Part shown: positions 38,560 through 48,626 of the stretch, piece after piece
How the letters are laid out: the number at the start of each line of letters is the position of its first letter
Position numbering within the stretch: position 1 is the first letter of the stretch
Source of the DNA: Acinetobacter pseudolwoffii
GTDB lineage: Bacteria; Pseudomonadota; Gammaproteobacteria; Pseudomonadales; Moraxellaceae
DNA length: 64,000 nt
Assembly (NCBI RefSeq): GCF_002803605.1
Contig: NZ_PHRG01000007.1
Location: 1-64,000, forward strand
Reading direction: 5' to 3'
Translations under genes and position numbers: made by a program
Notes under the pieces: generated by a model
Told to the model about the DNA's origin: nothing
Databases searched by the model: none
Seen by the model: the letters and a program-made list of their open reading frames with translations, nothing else

Positions 38560-41367
38560 ATGTCAACGATCAATAAAAAGCTGTTTAAACGCCTACACTT
38601 AAATCACGCCTATGGACAGTTGATTGCGCTGATTTTTGTGCCGATTACTATTTTGGCCTGTGTTGGCGCGATGCTGGTGTTGACTGAAACCTCGAATGCC
38701 GCACGTGCCCAGCAAAAGCAGATGGCAATTGCCATTATGACGCGTTTTCAAGGCACGTCTGAGTATGCACTGGATATTTTAAGCCTGTATCCCTGGCAAT
38801 ATGATCAGGCCCACAATGCCATGCAGAATATGCTCAATGAAAAACATCTGGTTCGGGCAGCCATTCTGGATGACAGTGGCAAGAATCGTTTAGGTATCGG
38901 CTTTCAGGAACAGGCCGCTTGGCCCGATTTTGATAAAAGCGGTAACTTTATTGGCCCGATTCTGCATAAAGACAATCATATTTATGCCATTAAAGTGAAT
39001 GAAAACAGTTTTTCTAAAGGCTGGCTGGCAATTGAACTGGATAATCAGCCGCTGGCCATTGCCCGCTACCGGGTATTGATCGTATTGATTGCAACGGGTC
39101 TATTAACCTTATTATTGTTATTACTCTGTCTGAATTTCTACTCACGGCGCTGGATTGCACCGATGTATGAAATTCGCATGCAGTTGCAACGCCTGAATGC
39201 CGATACCCTCGGCCAGCATATGGTGATTAACAGCACCGGAGAGCTACGTTTACTGCAACGGGATATTGCCAATGTGGTAAAACGTCTGCATTTTAGTTTT
39301 CTGGAACTGCGCGAACATACTGAACAGACTGAAGATGATTTACGTCGTACTTTAGATACGCTCGAAGTACAGAATATTACTTACCGTCAGGCACGTGACC
39401 AGGCGATTTCAGCCAACCAGGCCAAGTCGGTGTTTCTGGCCAATATTTCCCATGAACTGCGTACCCCGCTCAACAGTATTGATGGCTTTATTCATCTGCT
39501 CTTGCGTCAGGGCAATCTCAGCAATGAGCAAAGTCTATATTTGCAGACCATTCGTAAATCTTCCGCACATTTACTGGCGCTGATTAATGATGTGCTGGAT
39601 TTTTCCAAAATTGATGCCGGCAAACTGGAACTGGAAACCGCAGCTTTCGATCTGGAAGAAGCGATTTTTGATGTGATGGACATGCTCTCACCCCTGGCGG
39701 CACAAAAACATATTGATATGGCCTTCTACTACGCAGACAGCGTACCGAAACATGTGATTGGCGATACGCTACGCTTTAAGCAGATTCTGACCAACCTGAT
39801 TTCCAATGCGATCAAATTCACGCCGGATGGCGAAATCATCGTGCGGGCACGTATGGAACATGAGGGGATCGATCGATGTGTCTTGCATTTTAGTGTACAG
39901 GACAGCGGCATTGGCCTGAGTGGTACCGATCGTAAGAAGTTGTTTGAATCTTTCTCACAGGGCGATACTTCGGTCACCCGTCAGTTTGGCGGTACAGGAC
40001 TGGGGCTGGCCATTTCCAAACAGCTGGTCAGCCTGATGCATGGCCAGATTGGTTTTGAAGATAATCAGGAACGTGCCCCAACCGAAAAAGGCTCGACTTT
40101 CTGGTTTACTGCGCAATTCCTGGTCGATGAAGATACTGTAATTGAACATCCAGATTTCAATGAATTGACGGTGGTGTCTTATCTGGCCCATCCGGCAACC
40201 GCGAACGTCTTGCGTCATTATCTGGAAAATTATCAGGTCAAGCATATTGAATGCGCATCGATTCTGGATCTGTTTAGCCGCCTGAATCATCTACAGAACT
40301 CTGAAAACACCTGGCTCATCGTCGATCATAGTGGCGACAGCGAAGTCCTGTTACGCGAGATCCGCTCGCGTTATCAGGGTCATTTGGCCGTATATGGTTA
40401 TCAGATGCAACTCGATCCAAGCATGCTGAACGACCATCGTGCCCGTGCTCTGCATCAGCCACTCAGCCGCAGTGCCTTGATTCAGCTGCTGGGCAATCAA
40501 CCGGTCTTCGATCAGGAACAGCATGAAGACTTTAATGGTCAGGGCCTGCATATTCTGGCCGTCGATGATCATTTACCCAACCTGATTGTTTTGGAAGCAT
40601 TACTCGCTGAACTGAATGTCACCACCAGCAAAGCCCTGAGCGGACAGGAAGCGATTGATATCATCCAGCGCCGTTATGAGCAGAAACAGCCAGCTTTTGA
40701 TCTGGTCTTTATGGATATTCAGATGCCGGTGATGTCGGGAATTGATACCACACGTGCGATTCGCTCACTGGAATCGACCTTTGAAAACCATAACCGACTG
40801 CCGATTATTGCCCTGACTGCACATGCGCTGTCAGATGAAAAACATAAGCTGCTGCAAAATGGCATGGATGATTATGTCACCAAGCCGATCCAGATCGAGC
40901 AGATTGTGCAGATTCTGACCCACTGGACCACCGAACATTTTAAACGGCTTCCAGTGCTGGAACGCGCCCATGTGATTGATGCACTGGATCCGAATATTCT
41001 GGACTGGCAGCAAAGCCTGCAACTGGCAGCCAATAAGGAAGATCTGGCAGTAGACCTGTTGCGCATGCTGGTCGACAGTTTTGCCGATGAACTCACTGAA
41101 ATGCAGCAGTTAATTGAACTGGAAGATTTCCCGCAACTGGAACATGTCTTGCATCGTTTATATGGTGCAACCCGCTATGTCGGCGCACCGACTTTGCAGA
41201 AAGTCACGGGCGGATTTGAACAGTTCGTTTCAACCCTGCGTAAAGAACGTCGCAAGGCCGACGAAAACTTTGTTCAAGACGTGCTGAAACATTTTGATGA
41301 ACTTAAAGCCGTGGTCGAACAAGTTGAACAGGCCGCCCAGCAAATTCTGAAACAACATTTGAATTAA
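38560..41367 (+). CDS. gacS: Hybrid sensor histidine kinase GacS (BarA-type)
   Basis: Senses an unknown signal and phosphorylates GacA, controlling small RNAs and many secondary traits. The protein has 935 residues. There are two membrane helices (LIALIFVPITILACVGAMLV near 21 and VLIVLIATGLLTLLLLLLCL near 171) around a periplasmic region of about 130 residues, then a HAMP linker. The kinase core has the phosphorylated histidine H298 in SHELRTPLN, and an HATPase with NLISNAIKFT and GGTGLGLAISKQL. A receiver domain with D719 in LVFMDIQMP and a C-terminal Hpt domain with H865 in HVLHRLYGATRYVG complete the phosphorelay. It is divergent from cysM. Confidence 0.95.
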   Translation: MSTINKKLFKRLHLNHAYGQLIALIFVPITILACVGAMLVLTETSNAARAQQKQMAIAIMTRFQGTSEYALDILSLYPWQYDQAHNAMQNMLNEKHLVRAAILDDSGKNRLGIGFQEQAAWPDFDKSGNFIGPILHKDNHIYAIKVNENSFSKGWLAIELDNQPLAIARYRVLIVLIATGLLTLLLLLLCLNFYSRRWIAPMYEIRMQLQRLNADTLGQHMVINSTGELRLLQRDIANVVKRLHFSFLELREHTEQTEDDLRRTLDTLEVQNITYRQARDQAISANQAKSVFLANISHELRTPLNSIDGFIHLLLRQGNLSNEQSLYLQTIRKSSAHLLALINDVLDFSKIDAGKLELETAAFDLEEAIFDVMDMLSPLAAQKHIDMAFYYADSVPKHVIGDTLRFKQILTNLISNAIKFTPDGEIIVRARMEHEGIDRCVLHFSVQDSGIGLSGTDRKKLFESFSQGDTSVTRQFGGTGLGLAISKQLVSLMHGQIGFEDNQERAPTEKGSTFWFTAQFLVDEDTVIEHPDFNELTVVSYLAHPATANVLRHYLENYQVKHIECASILDLFSRLNHLQNSENTWLIVDHSGDSEVLLREIRSRYQGHLAVYGYQMQLDPSMLNDHRARALHQPLSRSALIQLLGNQPVFDQEQHEDFNGQGLHILAVDDHLPNLIVLEALLAELNVTTSKALSGQEAIDIIQRRYEQKQPAFDLVFMDIQMPVMSGIDTTRAIRSLESTFENHNRLPIIALTAHALSDEKHKLLQNGMDDYVTKPIQIEQIVQILTHWTTEHFKRLPVLERAHVIDALDPNILDWQQSLQLAANKEDLAVDLLRMLVDSFADELTEMQQLIELEDFPQLEHVLHRLYGATRYVGAPTLQKVTGGFEQFVSTLRKERRKADENFVQDVLKHFDELKAVVEQVEQAAQQILKQHLN

Positions 41368-41471
41368 AACTTGAAGCTGCTCAGTCCGTGACTTAGAAAG
41401 TATGACTGAGCTGTCATGTAAGCTCACGGGCCGCATGTTATGCTCGGCTCAGGAAAATAAGGAAGAATGCC

Positions 41472-42260
41472 ATGTCACTCGTGCGCTTGGAAAAAAATAA
41501 CGGCATTGCCACAGTTACACTGAATCGCCCGGATAAACGCAATGCCATGAGCTTTGCCCTGCTGCGTGAACTGGTTGCGACTGCGCAGAAAATCAAAAAA
41601 GATAAAAGTATCCGTTGCGTCATTTTAACCGGTGAAGCGCAGGTGTTTAGTGCCGGCATTGATCTGGCCGATTTAAATAATCCTAAAAATCGTGCCTATG
41701 CGGCCTGGGAGTTAATCCGTCCGGGTCAGAGCCTGTTCCAGAAAGCCTTTCTGGTCTGGCAGGAATTACCGGTGCCGGTGATCGCTGCGATGCAGGGCTT
41801 CTGTTTTGGCGCTGGTATGCAGCTTGCTCTGGCCGCAGATATCCGTATTGCACATCCTGATACCAAAATGTCGATTATGGAAACCCGTTGGGGACTGGTA
41901 CCAGATATGGGGCTCAGCCGTTCGCTGAAAGGCCTGATTGGGATTGATCTGGCCAAAGAACTGACTTTGACTGCCCGGATTTTTGACGGTGCCTATGCCA
42001 AAGAGATTGGTCTGGTTACCCATGTGGATCAAGAACCGTTGGCACGCGCACAAGCATTGGCTGAGGAAATGCTGCAACGCTCTCCGGATGCCCTGATGGC
42101 CTCTAAGTTTGTACTGGATGCCATGCAGCATCGTCCAAATAAATCTTTACGTATGGAAAAAATCTGGCAGCTGAAATTATTGCTAGGTAAAAACAGCCAG
42201 CTGGCTCGTAAAAAGGACAAGAATCCGGAAGTCCAGTTCGTGCCACGCCAATATAACTAA
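41472..42260 (+). CDS. Crotonase-family enoyl-CoA hydratase/isomerase
   Basis: The protein has 262 residues and is a single crotonase domain. Oxyanion-hole segments are VFSAGIDLADL near 60 and GFCFGAGMQLALAADIRI near 107. MSIMETRWGLVPDMG near 130 carries one of the usual acidic positions. AAGGA lies eight bases before the ATG. It is first of three closely spaced rightward genes after gacS (gaps of 36 and 40 bases) whose products would act on CoA esters and small hydroxy acids. The substrate cannot be deduced. Confidence 0.88.
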   Translation: MSLVRLEKNNGIATVTLNRPDKRNAMSFALLRELVATAQKIKKDKSIRCVILTGEAQVFSAGIDLADLNNPKNRAYAAWELIRPGQSLFQKAFLVWQELPVPVIAAMQGFCFGAGMQLALAADIRIAHPDTKMSIMETRWGLVPDMGLSRSLKGLIGIDLAKELTLTARIFDGAYAKEIGLVTHVDQEPLARAQALAEEMLQRSPDALMASKFVLDAMQHRPNKSLRMEKIWQLKLLLGKNSQLARKKDKNPEVQFVPRQYN

Positions 42261-42296
42261 ATCGAGTTAGAGTCCAAGCAAGGAATAAGAAAAAGC

Positions 42297-43166
42297 ATGC
42301 AGTTAAATCGCGATACTAAGATTGCCTTTTTGGGTATGGGCCTGATGGGACGCCGGATGGCGACCCGTCTACTACATGCAGGTTTTCAGGTTGCGGTATG
42401 GAACCGTACCCCGGCGGCTTGCCATCCCTTAATCGACTTGGGTGCAACTGCGCTGTCTTTGAATCAGATTGCGGATTATCCAGTGATTTTGACTTGCTTG
42501 GCAGATGATCAGGCGGTGCAATCGGTCTTTGAGCAGATCGCGCCGTATTTGGTTGCCGATCAAATCATTGTGGATTTTTCCAGCCTTTCGGTGCAGCAAA
42601 CTCACGCGCTTGCAGCACAAGCACAGACCAGACAGGTGAGCTGGATTGATTCCCCAGTTTCAGGCGGTACCGCAGGTGCTGAACAAGGCAGTCTGGTGAT
42701 TTTTGCCGGTGGTGATGCCGCAATGATTGAACATCTTGACCCAATTTATGCAGCACTTTCACAGCGCGTCACCCGTATGGGCGACACCGGTACTGGTCAG
42801 GCGACCAAAATTTGTAATCAGCTCATTGTCGCAGCCAATAGTACCCTGATCGCGGAAGCAGTGGCATTGGCGGGCCTTGCAGGTGTAGATACACGCCTAC
42901 TGGCACCTGCCTTGGCAGGTGGTTTTGCCGATTCCAAACCTTTCCAGATTCTGGCACCACGTATGGCCACACAAACTTTCGAACCGGTGCAATGGAAAGT
43001 GCAGACCTTATCTAAAGATCTGAACAATGCCGTGCAACTGGCCCAAAGCTTTGATCTGAATGTTCCGGTCGCGACTCAGGCCTTATCACAGCTGCAAATC
43101 CATCAGGCCCAGGGCTTTGCCGAGGCCGATCTGGCCACTGTGATTCAACAGCTCAAGCACGCATAA
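42297..43166 (+). CDS. 3-hydroxyisobutyrate dehydrogenase / tartronate semialdehyde reductase-like
   Basis: The protein has 289 residues. An N-terminal Rossmann fold with IAFLGMGLMGRRMATRLL (GxGxxG, residues 10-27) is followed by DSPVSGGTAGAEQGSL near 119, the substrate-binding signature. The catalytic lysine is in ATKICNQLIVAAN near 170. The NRT motif after the first helix points to NADP over NAD. Next to a Hyi-like isomerase, tartronate semialdehyde reductase is plausible, but 3-hydroxyisobutyrate dehydrogenase fits equally. Confidence 0.88.
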   Translation: MQLNRDTKIAFLGMGLMGRRMATRLLHAGFQVAVWNRTPAACHPLIDLGATALSLNQIADYPVILTCLADDQAVQSVFEQIAPYLVADQIIVDFSSLSVQQTHALAAQAQTRQVSWIDSPVSGGTAGAEQGSLVIFAGGDAAMIEHLDPIYAALSQRVTRMGDTGTGQATKICNQLIVAANSTLIAEAVALAGLAGVDTRLLAPALAGGFADSKPFQILAPRMATQTFEPVQWKVQTLSKDLNNAVQLAQSFDLNVPVATQALSQLQIHQAQGFAEADLATVIQQLKHA

Positions 43167-43206
43167 TTTTTACTTTTGTAATACCCTGAATGTATAAGGA
43201 AAATAC

Positions 43207-43995
43207 ATGATTAAACTTGCCGTTAACCTGTCGATGATTTTTACCGAAGTGCCACTCATCGAACGCTTCGCGCTGGCTCGAGCACAGGGCTTTAATCATG
43301 TCGAAATCCAGTTTCCTTATGAATTGACGATTGGCCAGATTCAAAATCAGCTCAGCATCCATCAACTGAACTTATGCCTGATTAATGTGCCTGCCGGTGA
43401 TTTAATGCAGGGCGGCCATGGCCTGGCCGGTATCCCGGGGCGGGAAATCGAGTTCCGTCATGCTGTTGAACAAGCTATCCAGTATGCCACGGCCTTAAAT
43501 GTACCTCGGGTCAATATTCTGGCCGGCAAACAGCCTCTGGATTGTGACCTGTTGCCCTGCCTGAATACGCTGGCAAGTAATCTGAAAATGGCCTGTTCAA
43601 TGCTGCTCGAGCATCAAATTGAACCGGTCTTTGAAATGGTCAATGGCACCGATATGCCACGTTTTTTGATTCAAAATGTTGCCCAAGCCCAGGAAATGCT
43701 GGAAGCAGTCAATCATCCGGCCTTAAAAATGCAGTATGACTGCTATCACATGGCGATGATGGGCGAAGATGTACTGGAAAATTTAAAAGAAAATATTCAC
43801 CTGATTGGTCATATCCAGTTTGCGGATTGTCCGGGACGACATCAACCCAATACGGCGTCTATTCAATATCATGATATATTTCAGTGGTTAAAACATAGTC
43901 AATATCAAGCTTATGTCGCTGCCGAATATAAGCCGATGCAGCATTCCAATGACTCCTTTGTCTGGAAAGCTGAGTTCTTTCCGGAGCATGACTGA
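43207..43995 (+). CDS. hyi: Hydroxypyruvate isomerase-like sugar isomerase
   Basis: The protein has 262 residues and is a TIM barrel of the xylose isomerase-like AP-endonuclease-2 family. Metal-binding positions are seen in EPVFEMVNGTDMPRF (Glu near 140), MQYDCYHMAMMGED near 178 and FADCPGRHQPNT near 212. VAAEYKPM near 240 carries the last acidic residue. The end is EFFPEHD. It matches Hyi, which interconverts hydroxypyruvate and tartronate semialdehyde. Glyoxylate carboligase, the usual partner, is not in the window, so the name is by similarity only. Confidence 0.8.
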   Translation: MIKLAVNLSMIFTEVPLIERFALARAQGFNHVEIQFPYELTIGQIQNQLSIHQLNLCLINVPAGDLMQGGHGLAGIPGREIEFRHAVEQAIQYATALNVPRVNILAGKQPLDCDLLPCLNTLASNLKMACSMLLEHQIEPVFEMVNGTDMPRFLIQNVAQAQEMLEAVNHPALKMQYDCYHMAMMGEDVLENLKENIHLIGHIQFADCPGRHQPNTASIQYHDIFQWLKHSQYQAYVAAEYKPMQHSNDSFVWKAEFFPEHD

Positions 43996-44076
43996 GTGGA
44001 CTGCGGCTTCATTTGAAATTCAGCACTAAAACCGCTATATTAGACCATGCATAATTGTTAGGAAATTACACACCCC

Positions 44077-44484
44077 ATGAATTTAGAACCATCGCCCAGC
44101 GCTTCTAATTCTCACGATCTTACTATGAATTCAAATTCTCAAGCTGTACAGGACTGCTTAAAAGTCGTACATGCTGCACTTGAAGATGTAAAAGCAAAAG
44201 AAATTGTTGAGCTTGATGTCAGCGGTATCAGTAATGTGGCTGATGCTATGGTCATTGCAAGCGGCACATCGACACGTCATATCAAATCACTGGCCAATAA
44301 CGTTGCTGAAGAAGCACGTAAAGCTGGCTTCCGTCCGCTTGGTATTGAAGGCGAACGTGATGCTGAATGGATCCTCATCGACCTCGGTTATGTAGTGGTT
44401 CATTGTATGCTTCCAACAGCGCGTAAATTCTATGACCTAGAAAGCTTATGGCGCAATCCTGCAGATACTGACTCTGTAGCGTAA
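44077..44484 (+). CDS. rsfS: Ribosomal silencing factor RsfS
   Basis: Binds L14 and prevents subunit joining in nutrient limitation. The protein has 135 residues with a short disordered N-terminal tail, then the Iojap fold with ISNVADAMVIASGTSTRHIK near 52 and EGERDAEWILIDLG near 93. It ends DLESLWRNP. An internal ATG sixteen codons later is an alternative start. It stands after the three-gene metabolic cluster, not in the usual nadD context. Confidence 0.95.
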   Translation: MNLEPSPSASNSHDLTMNSNSQAVQDCLKVVHAALEDVKAKEIVELDVSGISNVADAMVIASGTSTRHIKSLANNVAEEARKAGFRPLGIEGERDAEWILIDLGYVVVHCMLPTARKFYDLESLWRNPADTDSVA

Positions 44485-44497
44485 AAACCGAATATTC

Positions 44498-44528
44498 AAA
44501 AAAGCGACCTGTATAGGTCGCTTTTTTA
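44498..44528 (+). terminator. rsfS terminator
   Basis: AAAAAGCGACC and GGTCGCTTTTTT form a near-perfect stem around TGTATA, about 14 bases after the stop. Confidence 0.9.
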
Positions 44529-44694
44529 TTGCCTGTTCATCGGACTTTATAAGCGTTAATACAACTCAAGCTACAGCTATTTTTTTTAATTTTCATCTTG
44601 TCTTATGCACCGATTTGATGGGTATTTTAGGATAAATTCATCATAAACATAGACGTTCGATGACCGCTCAATCATCTTTTTTCCAAAATATAAA

Positions 44695-44736
44695 ATAAAA
44701 AATCCCCCTTTATTAAAGGGGGACTTAGGGGGATTT
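44695..44736 (-). repeat. Dispersed inverted repeat, also the pntB terminator
   Basis: On the minus strand AATCCCCCTAAGTCCCCCTT is followed by AATAAAGGGGGATT and T-rich DNA, so TCCCCC and GGGGGA pair around an A/T loop. The same unit, AATTCCTC-TAAGT-CTCCC-TTTT-AAAGGGGGA, occurs twice in inverted order near 60.1 kb. It serves as a terminator for pntB here. Confidence 0.7.
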
Positions 44737-44742
44737 AAATGA

Positions 44743-46188
44743 TTAGTGACCCGTACCATTAATGGCTTTGGTCATATCCTCCACCACTTTCTTGGCATCA
44801 CCGAAGATCATCATGGTCTTGTCGTTATAGAACAAGTCATTGTCCAGACCCGCATAACCGGTCGCCATTGAACGTTTGATTACCATAATAGTACGTGCTT
44901 TATGCGCTTCCAGAATCGGCATGCCATAAATCGGCGATGTTGGATCATCTTTGGCTGCCGGGTTGACAACGTCGTTTGCACCAATCACCAGCACCACATC
45001 CGTTGCCGGGAAGTCAGAGTTGATCTCATCCATCTCTAAAATATCTTCATACGGCACATCAGCTTCAGCCAGCAATACGTTCATATGACCTGGCATACGA
45101 CCTGCCACCGGATGAATTGCAAAACGTACGGTTACGCCCTGCTCTTTTAAGATGTTCGCAAGTTCTTTGACCGCATTCTGTGCACGACCTTGCGCCATTC
45201 CATAACCCGGTACAATCACCACGCTGTCCGCATTTGACATGAGGAAGCCCGCATCATCTGCTGAACCAGAACGGTGGTTACGTTGTACCTGCTCACCCGC
45301 ACCTGCTGTCGGCGCAGCTGTACCGCCCATTGCGCCACCAAACAGAACGTTGATGATTGAACGGTTCATGGCTTTACACATGATATAAGACAGAATCGCA
45401 CCTGAAGAACCGACCAGTGAACCTGCCACAATCAGCATGTTGTTTTCAAGCGTGAAACCAATCCCGGCTGCAGCCCAACCAGAGAATGAGTTGAGTAGCG
45501 AGACCACCACCGGCATATCACCACCGCCGACAGGTGCAATCCATACCCAGCCAAAGATCAGTGCAAGTGCTGTCATTGCCCAGAATGCGGTCATATTCCC
45601 TGTTGAGAAGAACATGAAACCAAACACCAACATGGCAATAAAGATGATGGCCTGAACAGGTTTTACCCATGCGCCAGAAATGGTTTTTGCCCATTTCTTC
45701 GCAGCCAGTTTTCCATAAGCAAAGACTGATGCTGTAAAGGTAATTGCACCGACAAAACAACCCACGAACAGTTCAAATAAATGAACACGGCTCATTTCAT
45801 GGAAATTGACACCATTGGCCGCCAAAAGGTCTGGACCGAGTTCAATCAGTTTGTTGTTATGAATAATTGCAGCAATCGCAATCAAGACCGCAGCCAGACC
45901 CACCAATGAGTGCATCAGCGCCACAGTTTCTGGCATTTGGGTCATAGGGACAGTACGCGCACGGGCAATACCCACCACCGCACCTGCTACCATTGCGCCC
46001 ACAATCATCCACACCACAGGATTATCTGCAACAAAGAAGGTGGTCAATACTGCAATCGCCATGGCGATCATACCGTAACGGTTACCTTGAATTGCAGTTT
46101 TAGGACCTGATAAACCACGTAGCGTCAGGATAAAAAGAACGGCACCAATCAGGTAGAACCAATCCGCATATTCTCGAATCATTTCCAT
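44743..46188 (-). CDS. pntB: NAD(P) transhydrogenase subunit beta
   Basis: The membrane and NADP-binding part of the proton-pumping transhydrogenase. The protein has 481 residues with about eight or nine helices in the first 270. The soluble NADP domain then has VIVPGYGMAQGRAQ near 325, HPVAGRMPGHMN near 365, ESD-like VLVIGANDVVNPAAKDD near 402 and VIKRSMATGYAG near 434. It is the last gene of the pnt unit; AAG-rich DNA precedes the ATG, only four bases past the pntAB stop. Confidence 0.97.
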   Translation of the reverse strand: MEMIREYADWFYLIGAVLFILTLRGLSGPKTAIQGNRYGMIAMAIAVLTTFFVADNPVVWMIVGAMVAGAVVGIARARTVPMTQMPETVALMHSLVGLAAVLIAIAAIIHNNKLIELGPDLLAANGVNFHEMSRVHLFELFVGCFVGAITFTASVFAYGKLAAKKWAKTISGAWVKPVQAIIFIAMLVFGFMFFSTGNMTAFWAMTALALIFGWVWIAPVGGGDMPVVVSLLNSFSGWAAAGIGFTLENNMLIVAGSLVGSSGAILSYIMCKAMNRSIINVLFGGAMGGTAAPTAGAGEQVQRNHRSGSADDAGFLMSNADSVVIVPGYGMAQGRAQNAVKELANILKEQGVTVRFAIHPVAGRMPGHMNVLLAEADVPYEDILEMDEINSDFPATDVVLVIGANDVVNPAAKDDPTSPIYGMPILEAHKARTIMVIKRSMATGYAGLDNDLFYNDKTMMIFGDAKKVVEDMTKAINGTGH

Positions 46189-46191
46189 GGA

Positions 46192-46515
46192 TTAACCCTC
46201 TTTTTTCTTTTGCTTAGGTTTAAACATTTCCAGCATACGTGCAGTCACGGCAAAGCCACCGAAAATATTGATACTGGCCAGGAACACCGCGATTGCACCC
46301 AGCACGCTCACCACGTTAATGGTCTGGAAATCCACGCTGCCTTCAACGCCGATCACCGGCAGACCAACGGTCTGGATCATCGCACCGACAATAATGATCG
46401 ATGACAAGGCATTGGTGACCGCCATCAACGGCGTATGCAATGCTGGTGTTACACCCCACACCACGTAGTAACCTACGAAAATGGCAAGGACAAAAATCGT
46501 AATTGTTTCAACCAT
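46192..46515 (-). CDS. pntAB: NAD(P) transhydrogenase subunit alpha part 2
   Basis: A 107-residue protein with three membrane helices ([50 protein letters not shown]), the C-terminal membrane part of the alpha subunit. In Escherichia coli it is fused to PntA; here it is a separate gene, as in many alpha- and gammaproteobacteria. It lies between pntAA and pntB with gaps of 11 and 3 bases. Confidence 0.95.
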   Translation of the reverse strand: MVETITIFVLAIFVGYYVVWGVTPALHTPLMAVTNALSSIIIVGAMIQTVGLPVIGVEGSVDFQTINVVSVLGAIAVFLASINIFGGFAVTARMLEMFKPKQKKKEG

Positions 46516-46526
46516 GAGTCTTCTCC

Positions 46527-47654
46527 TTAACCACGTTTTAGCAGCACTTGGCCGGCATGAGTGACAAGTAGGGCTTTTTGAATTTCTTCTTCTGGATTCA
46601 GGACAAAATTCTTGTCGGCATCAAACAGCGTTTCGACAAAATTAAACACGTTACGTGCATATAAAGCCGATGCTTCAGTCGATACAGTCGAAGGAATATT
46701 GGGAATACCCAAAATTTTGACGCCGTTGTCGGTATGCACAGTTTCACCGCATTTCGAACCTTCAACGTTACCGCCCGATTCCACTGCCATATCTAAAATG
46801 ACTGAACCCGGTTTCATTTTCGCAACTGTTTCAGCACGGATTAAACGCGGTGCATCACGGCCGGGTAAAAGCGCTGTGGTAATCACAATGTCAGCATTTG
46901 ATACGGCTTTATCCACAATGGCAGCCTGATCGCGGATGTATTCCTCACCAGGCATCCAGCCATAACCATTCTTGGCCGCATCCGCCGCTTTTTGCTGCTC
47001 TTCCGCAGACATCGGCACATCCAGCCATTTACCGCCCAATGATTCCACTTGGTCTTTTGCTGTTGGACGCAAGTCTGTGGCTTCCACAATAGCGCCTAAG
47101 CGTTTTGCAGTGGCAATCGCTTGCAGACCCGCGACCCCGACCCCCATGATCACCACACGGGCTGGTTTGACCGTCCCCGCAGCCGTCATTAGCATCGGGA
47201 ACATGCGCTGGTATTCAGCCGCAGCCAGAAGGACTGACTTGTATCCTGCAAGGTTGGCTTGAGAAGACAAGACATCCATATTCTGCGCACGAGACAAGGT
47301 CCGTGGCAAAAGCTCCAATGCAAATGCAGACACGTTCTGTGCCGCAAATTGGTCAAGCTCAGTATTACGGTAAGGATCAAACATCGCCACGATGGCGATG
47401 TTCGGATTGAGTTTTTGAATTTCCTCACCTTTCGGTGCACGAACTTTTAAAATCAATTGACTGCCGGTGTAGGCATCATCCGTAATTTTGGCACCAACTT
47501 GTTCATAGGCGCTATCGATATAGGCAGCTTTAAGCCCTGCACTACGTTCGATAATCACGCTATGTCCTGCGCTGATCAATTTCTTTACTGTCTCTGGCGT
47601 CGCAGCGACGCGATTTTCACCGACAACAGTTTCGGCTGGAATTCCGATCTGCAT
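46527..47654 (-). CDS. pntAA: NAD(P) transhydrogenase subunit alpha part 1
   Basis: The 375-residue soluble NAD-binding subunit. [20 protein letters not shown] is the shared N-terminus with alanine dehydrogenase. [21 protein letters not shown] near 168 is the Rossmann loop, followed by [20 protein letters not shown] near 265. GAGGA lies before the ATG. It is first of the three-gene operon that transfers hydride between NADH and NADP+ with proton movement. No promoter pair on the upstream side was convincing. Confidence 0.97.
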   Translation of the reverse strand: MQIGIPAETVVGENRVAATPETVKKLISAGHSVIIERSAGLKAAYIDSAYEQVGAKITDDAYTGSQLILKVRAPKGEEIQKLNPNIAIVAMFDPYRNTELDQFAAQNVSAFALELLPRTLSRAQNMDVLSSQANLAGYKSVLLAAAEYQRMFPMLMTAAGTVKPARVVIMGVGVAGLQAIATAKRLGAIVEATDLRPTAKDQVESLGGKWLDVPMSAEEQQKAADAAKNGYGWMPGEEYIRDQAAIVDKAVSNADIVITTALLPGRDAPRLIRAETVAKMKPGSVILDMAVESGGNVEGSKCGETVHTDNGVKILGIPNIPSTVSTEASALYARNVFNFVETLFDADKNFVLNPEEEIQKALLVTHAGQVLLKRG

Positions 47655-48626
47655 GAGCGTTCCTCAAGCTAATTTTTCTTAAGTAAACATCGCTTAAACG
47701 ATGCTTCCCCTCAGGATGTGTTCTTGTTGAATTTTTGGATTCTAATCAAACTGTTTGAAATTACCACCTACTATTTATTTAATAAATGCCTATATATTGA
47801 ACTGATGATTCATAAAAATGTTGCTGTACTGGTGCATGGCTTATATACGCCAAATATTTATATTTGATTATTTTATAAACGATATTCATTTACCTGAATG
47901 AAAACCTGAAAATGCGCTCGGCTGATAAGCCGCCTACTTGAGATTTTTTTTGTTACATTGATCTTTCTGACCAAAATTCCTGTTTTGGTTCTTTATGCTA
48001 CCCGTTTCTGAATAGGTCTCTCTGCTAAGGACAGCGGCACTTTAGCTCTCCAAGTTTTCTAAATTTGACTTTATTGACAAATAAAGAACTTATTCCAGAT
48101 AAGCTATCTGATCTGTAAAGTAATACCTTTTATTCAATTTAGTTATGATTTAGCACCCATCAGGCTGAGGTTGAATTGATGGATGTGACACAACGAGATC
48201 TGTGGGTCTAAAGGTCACTTATCTCTAAAATGATCAGACCAAGAGGAACAAAAATCTTGCTGACCATTTATTATATTAATGTCATAAACCGAATAAGTGA
48301 CTAAAATAAAGTTTATGCACCATATCTGCGCATAAAATGAGAGCCATTATTTAATTTTTTTCATTTTCAGGGGATTTTCCGTTCTTTCTTTGTCCTATGC
48401 GTTGTAATAAAGCCAGCTATTGATCAAAAATCTGGCAACCTGATCATTCCTGACTGGTTTTCTAATTCAAGTCTTGTGTAGTCCTTGCGATCTAAGATCT
48501 TTTCATTGAGTCATTGTAATATTTTTCTACTTTTAAAGCCTAAAGTTCTCACTTATAGTGCCTTTCATTCCTGCATCAATGCGCTGCTTGTTTTAAATTC
48601 TCCTCGGCTTAGATAAGGTTGCTGCT
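47655..48626. other. Large intergenic region, no clear gene
   Basis: About 970 bases between leftward pntAA and the rightward transporter. Neither strand shows a long frame with a ribosome site. A 20-codon frame at 47805-47867, MIHKNVAVLVHGLYTPNIYI, resembles the HG oxyanion start of an alpha/beta hydrolase and may be a relic. TTTATGC and GCATAAA near 48312-48336 form a spaced inverted repeat. It must hold two divergent promoters, but I could not fix them. Confidence 0.5.
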
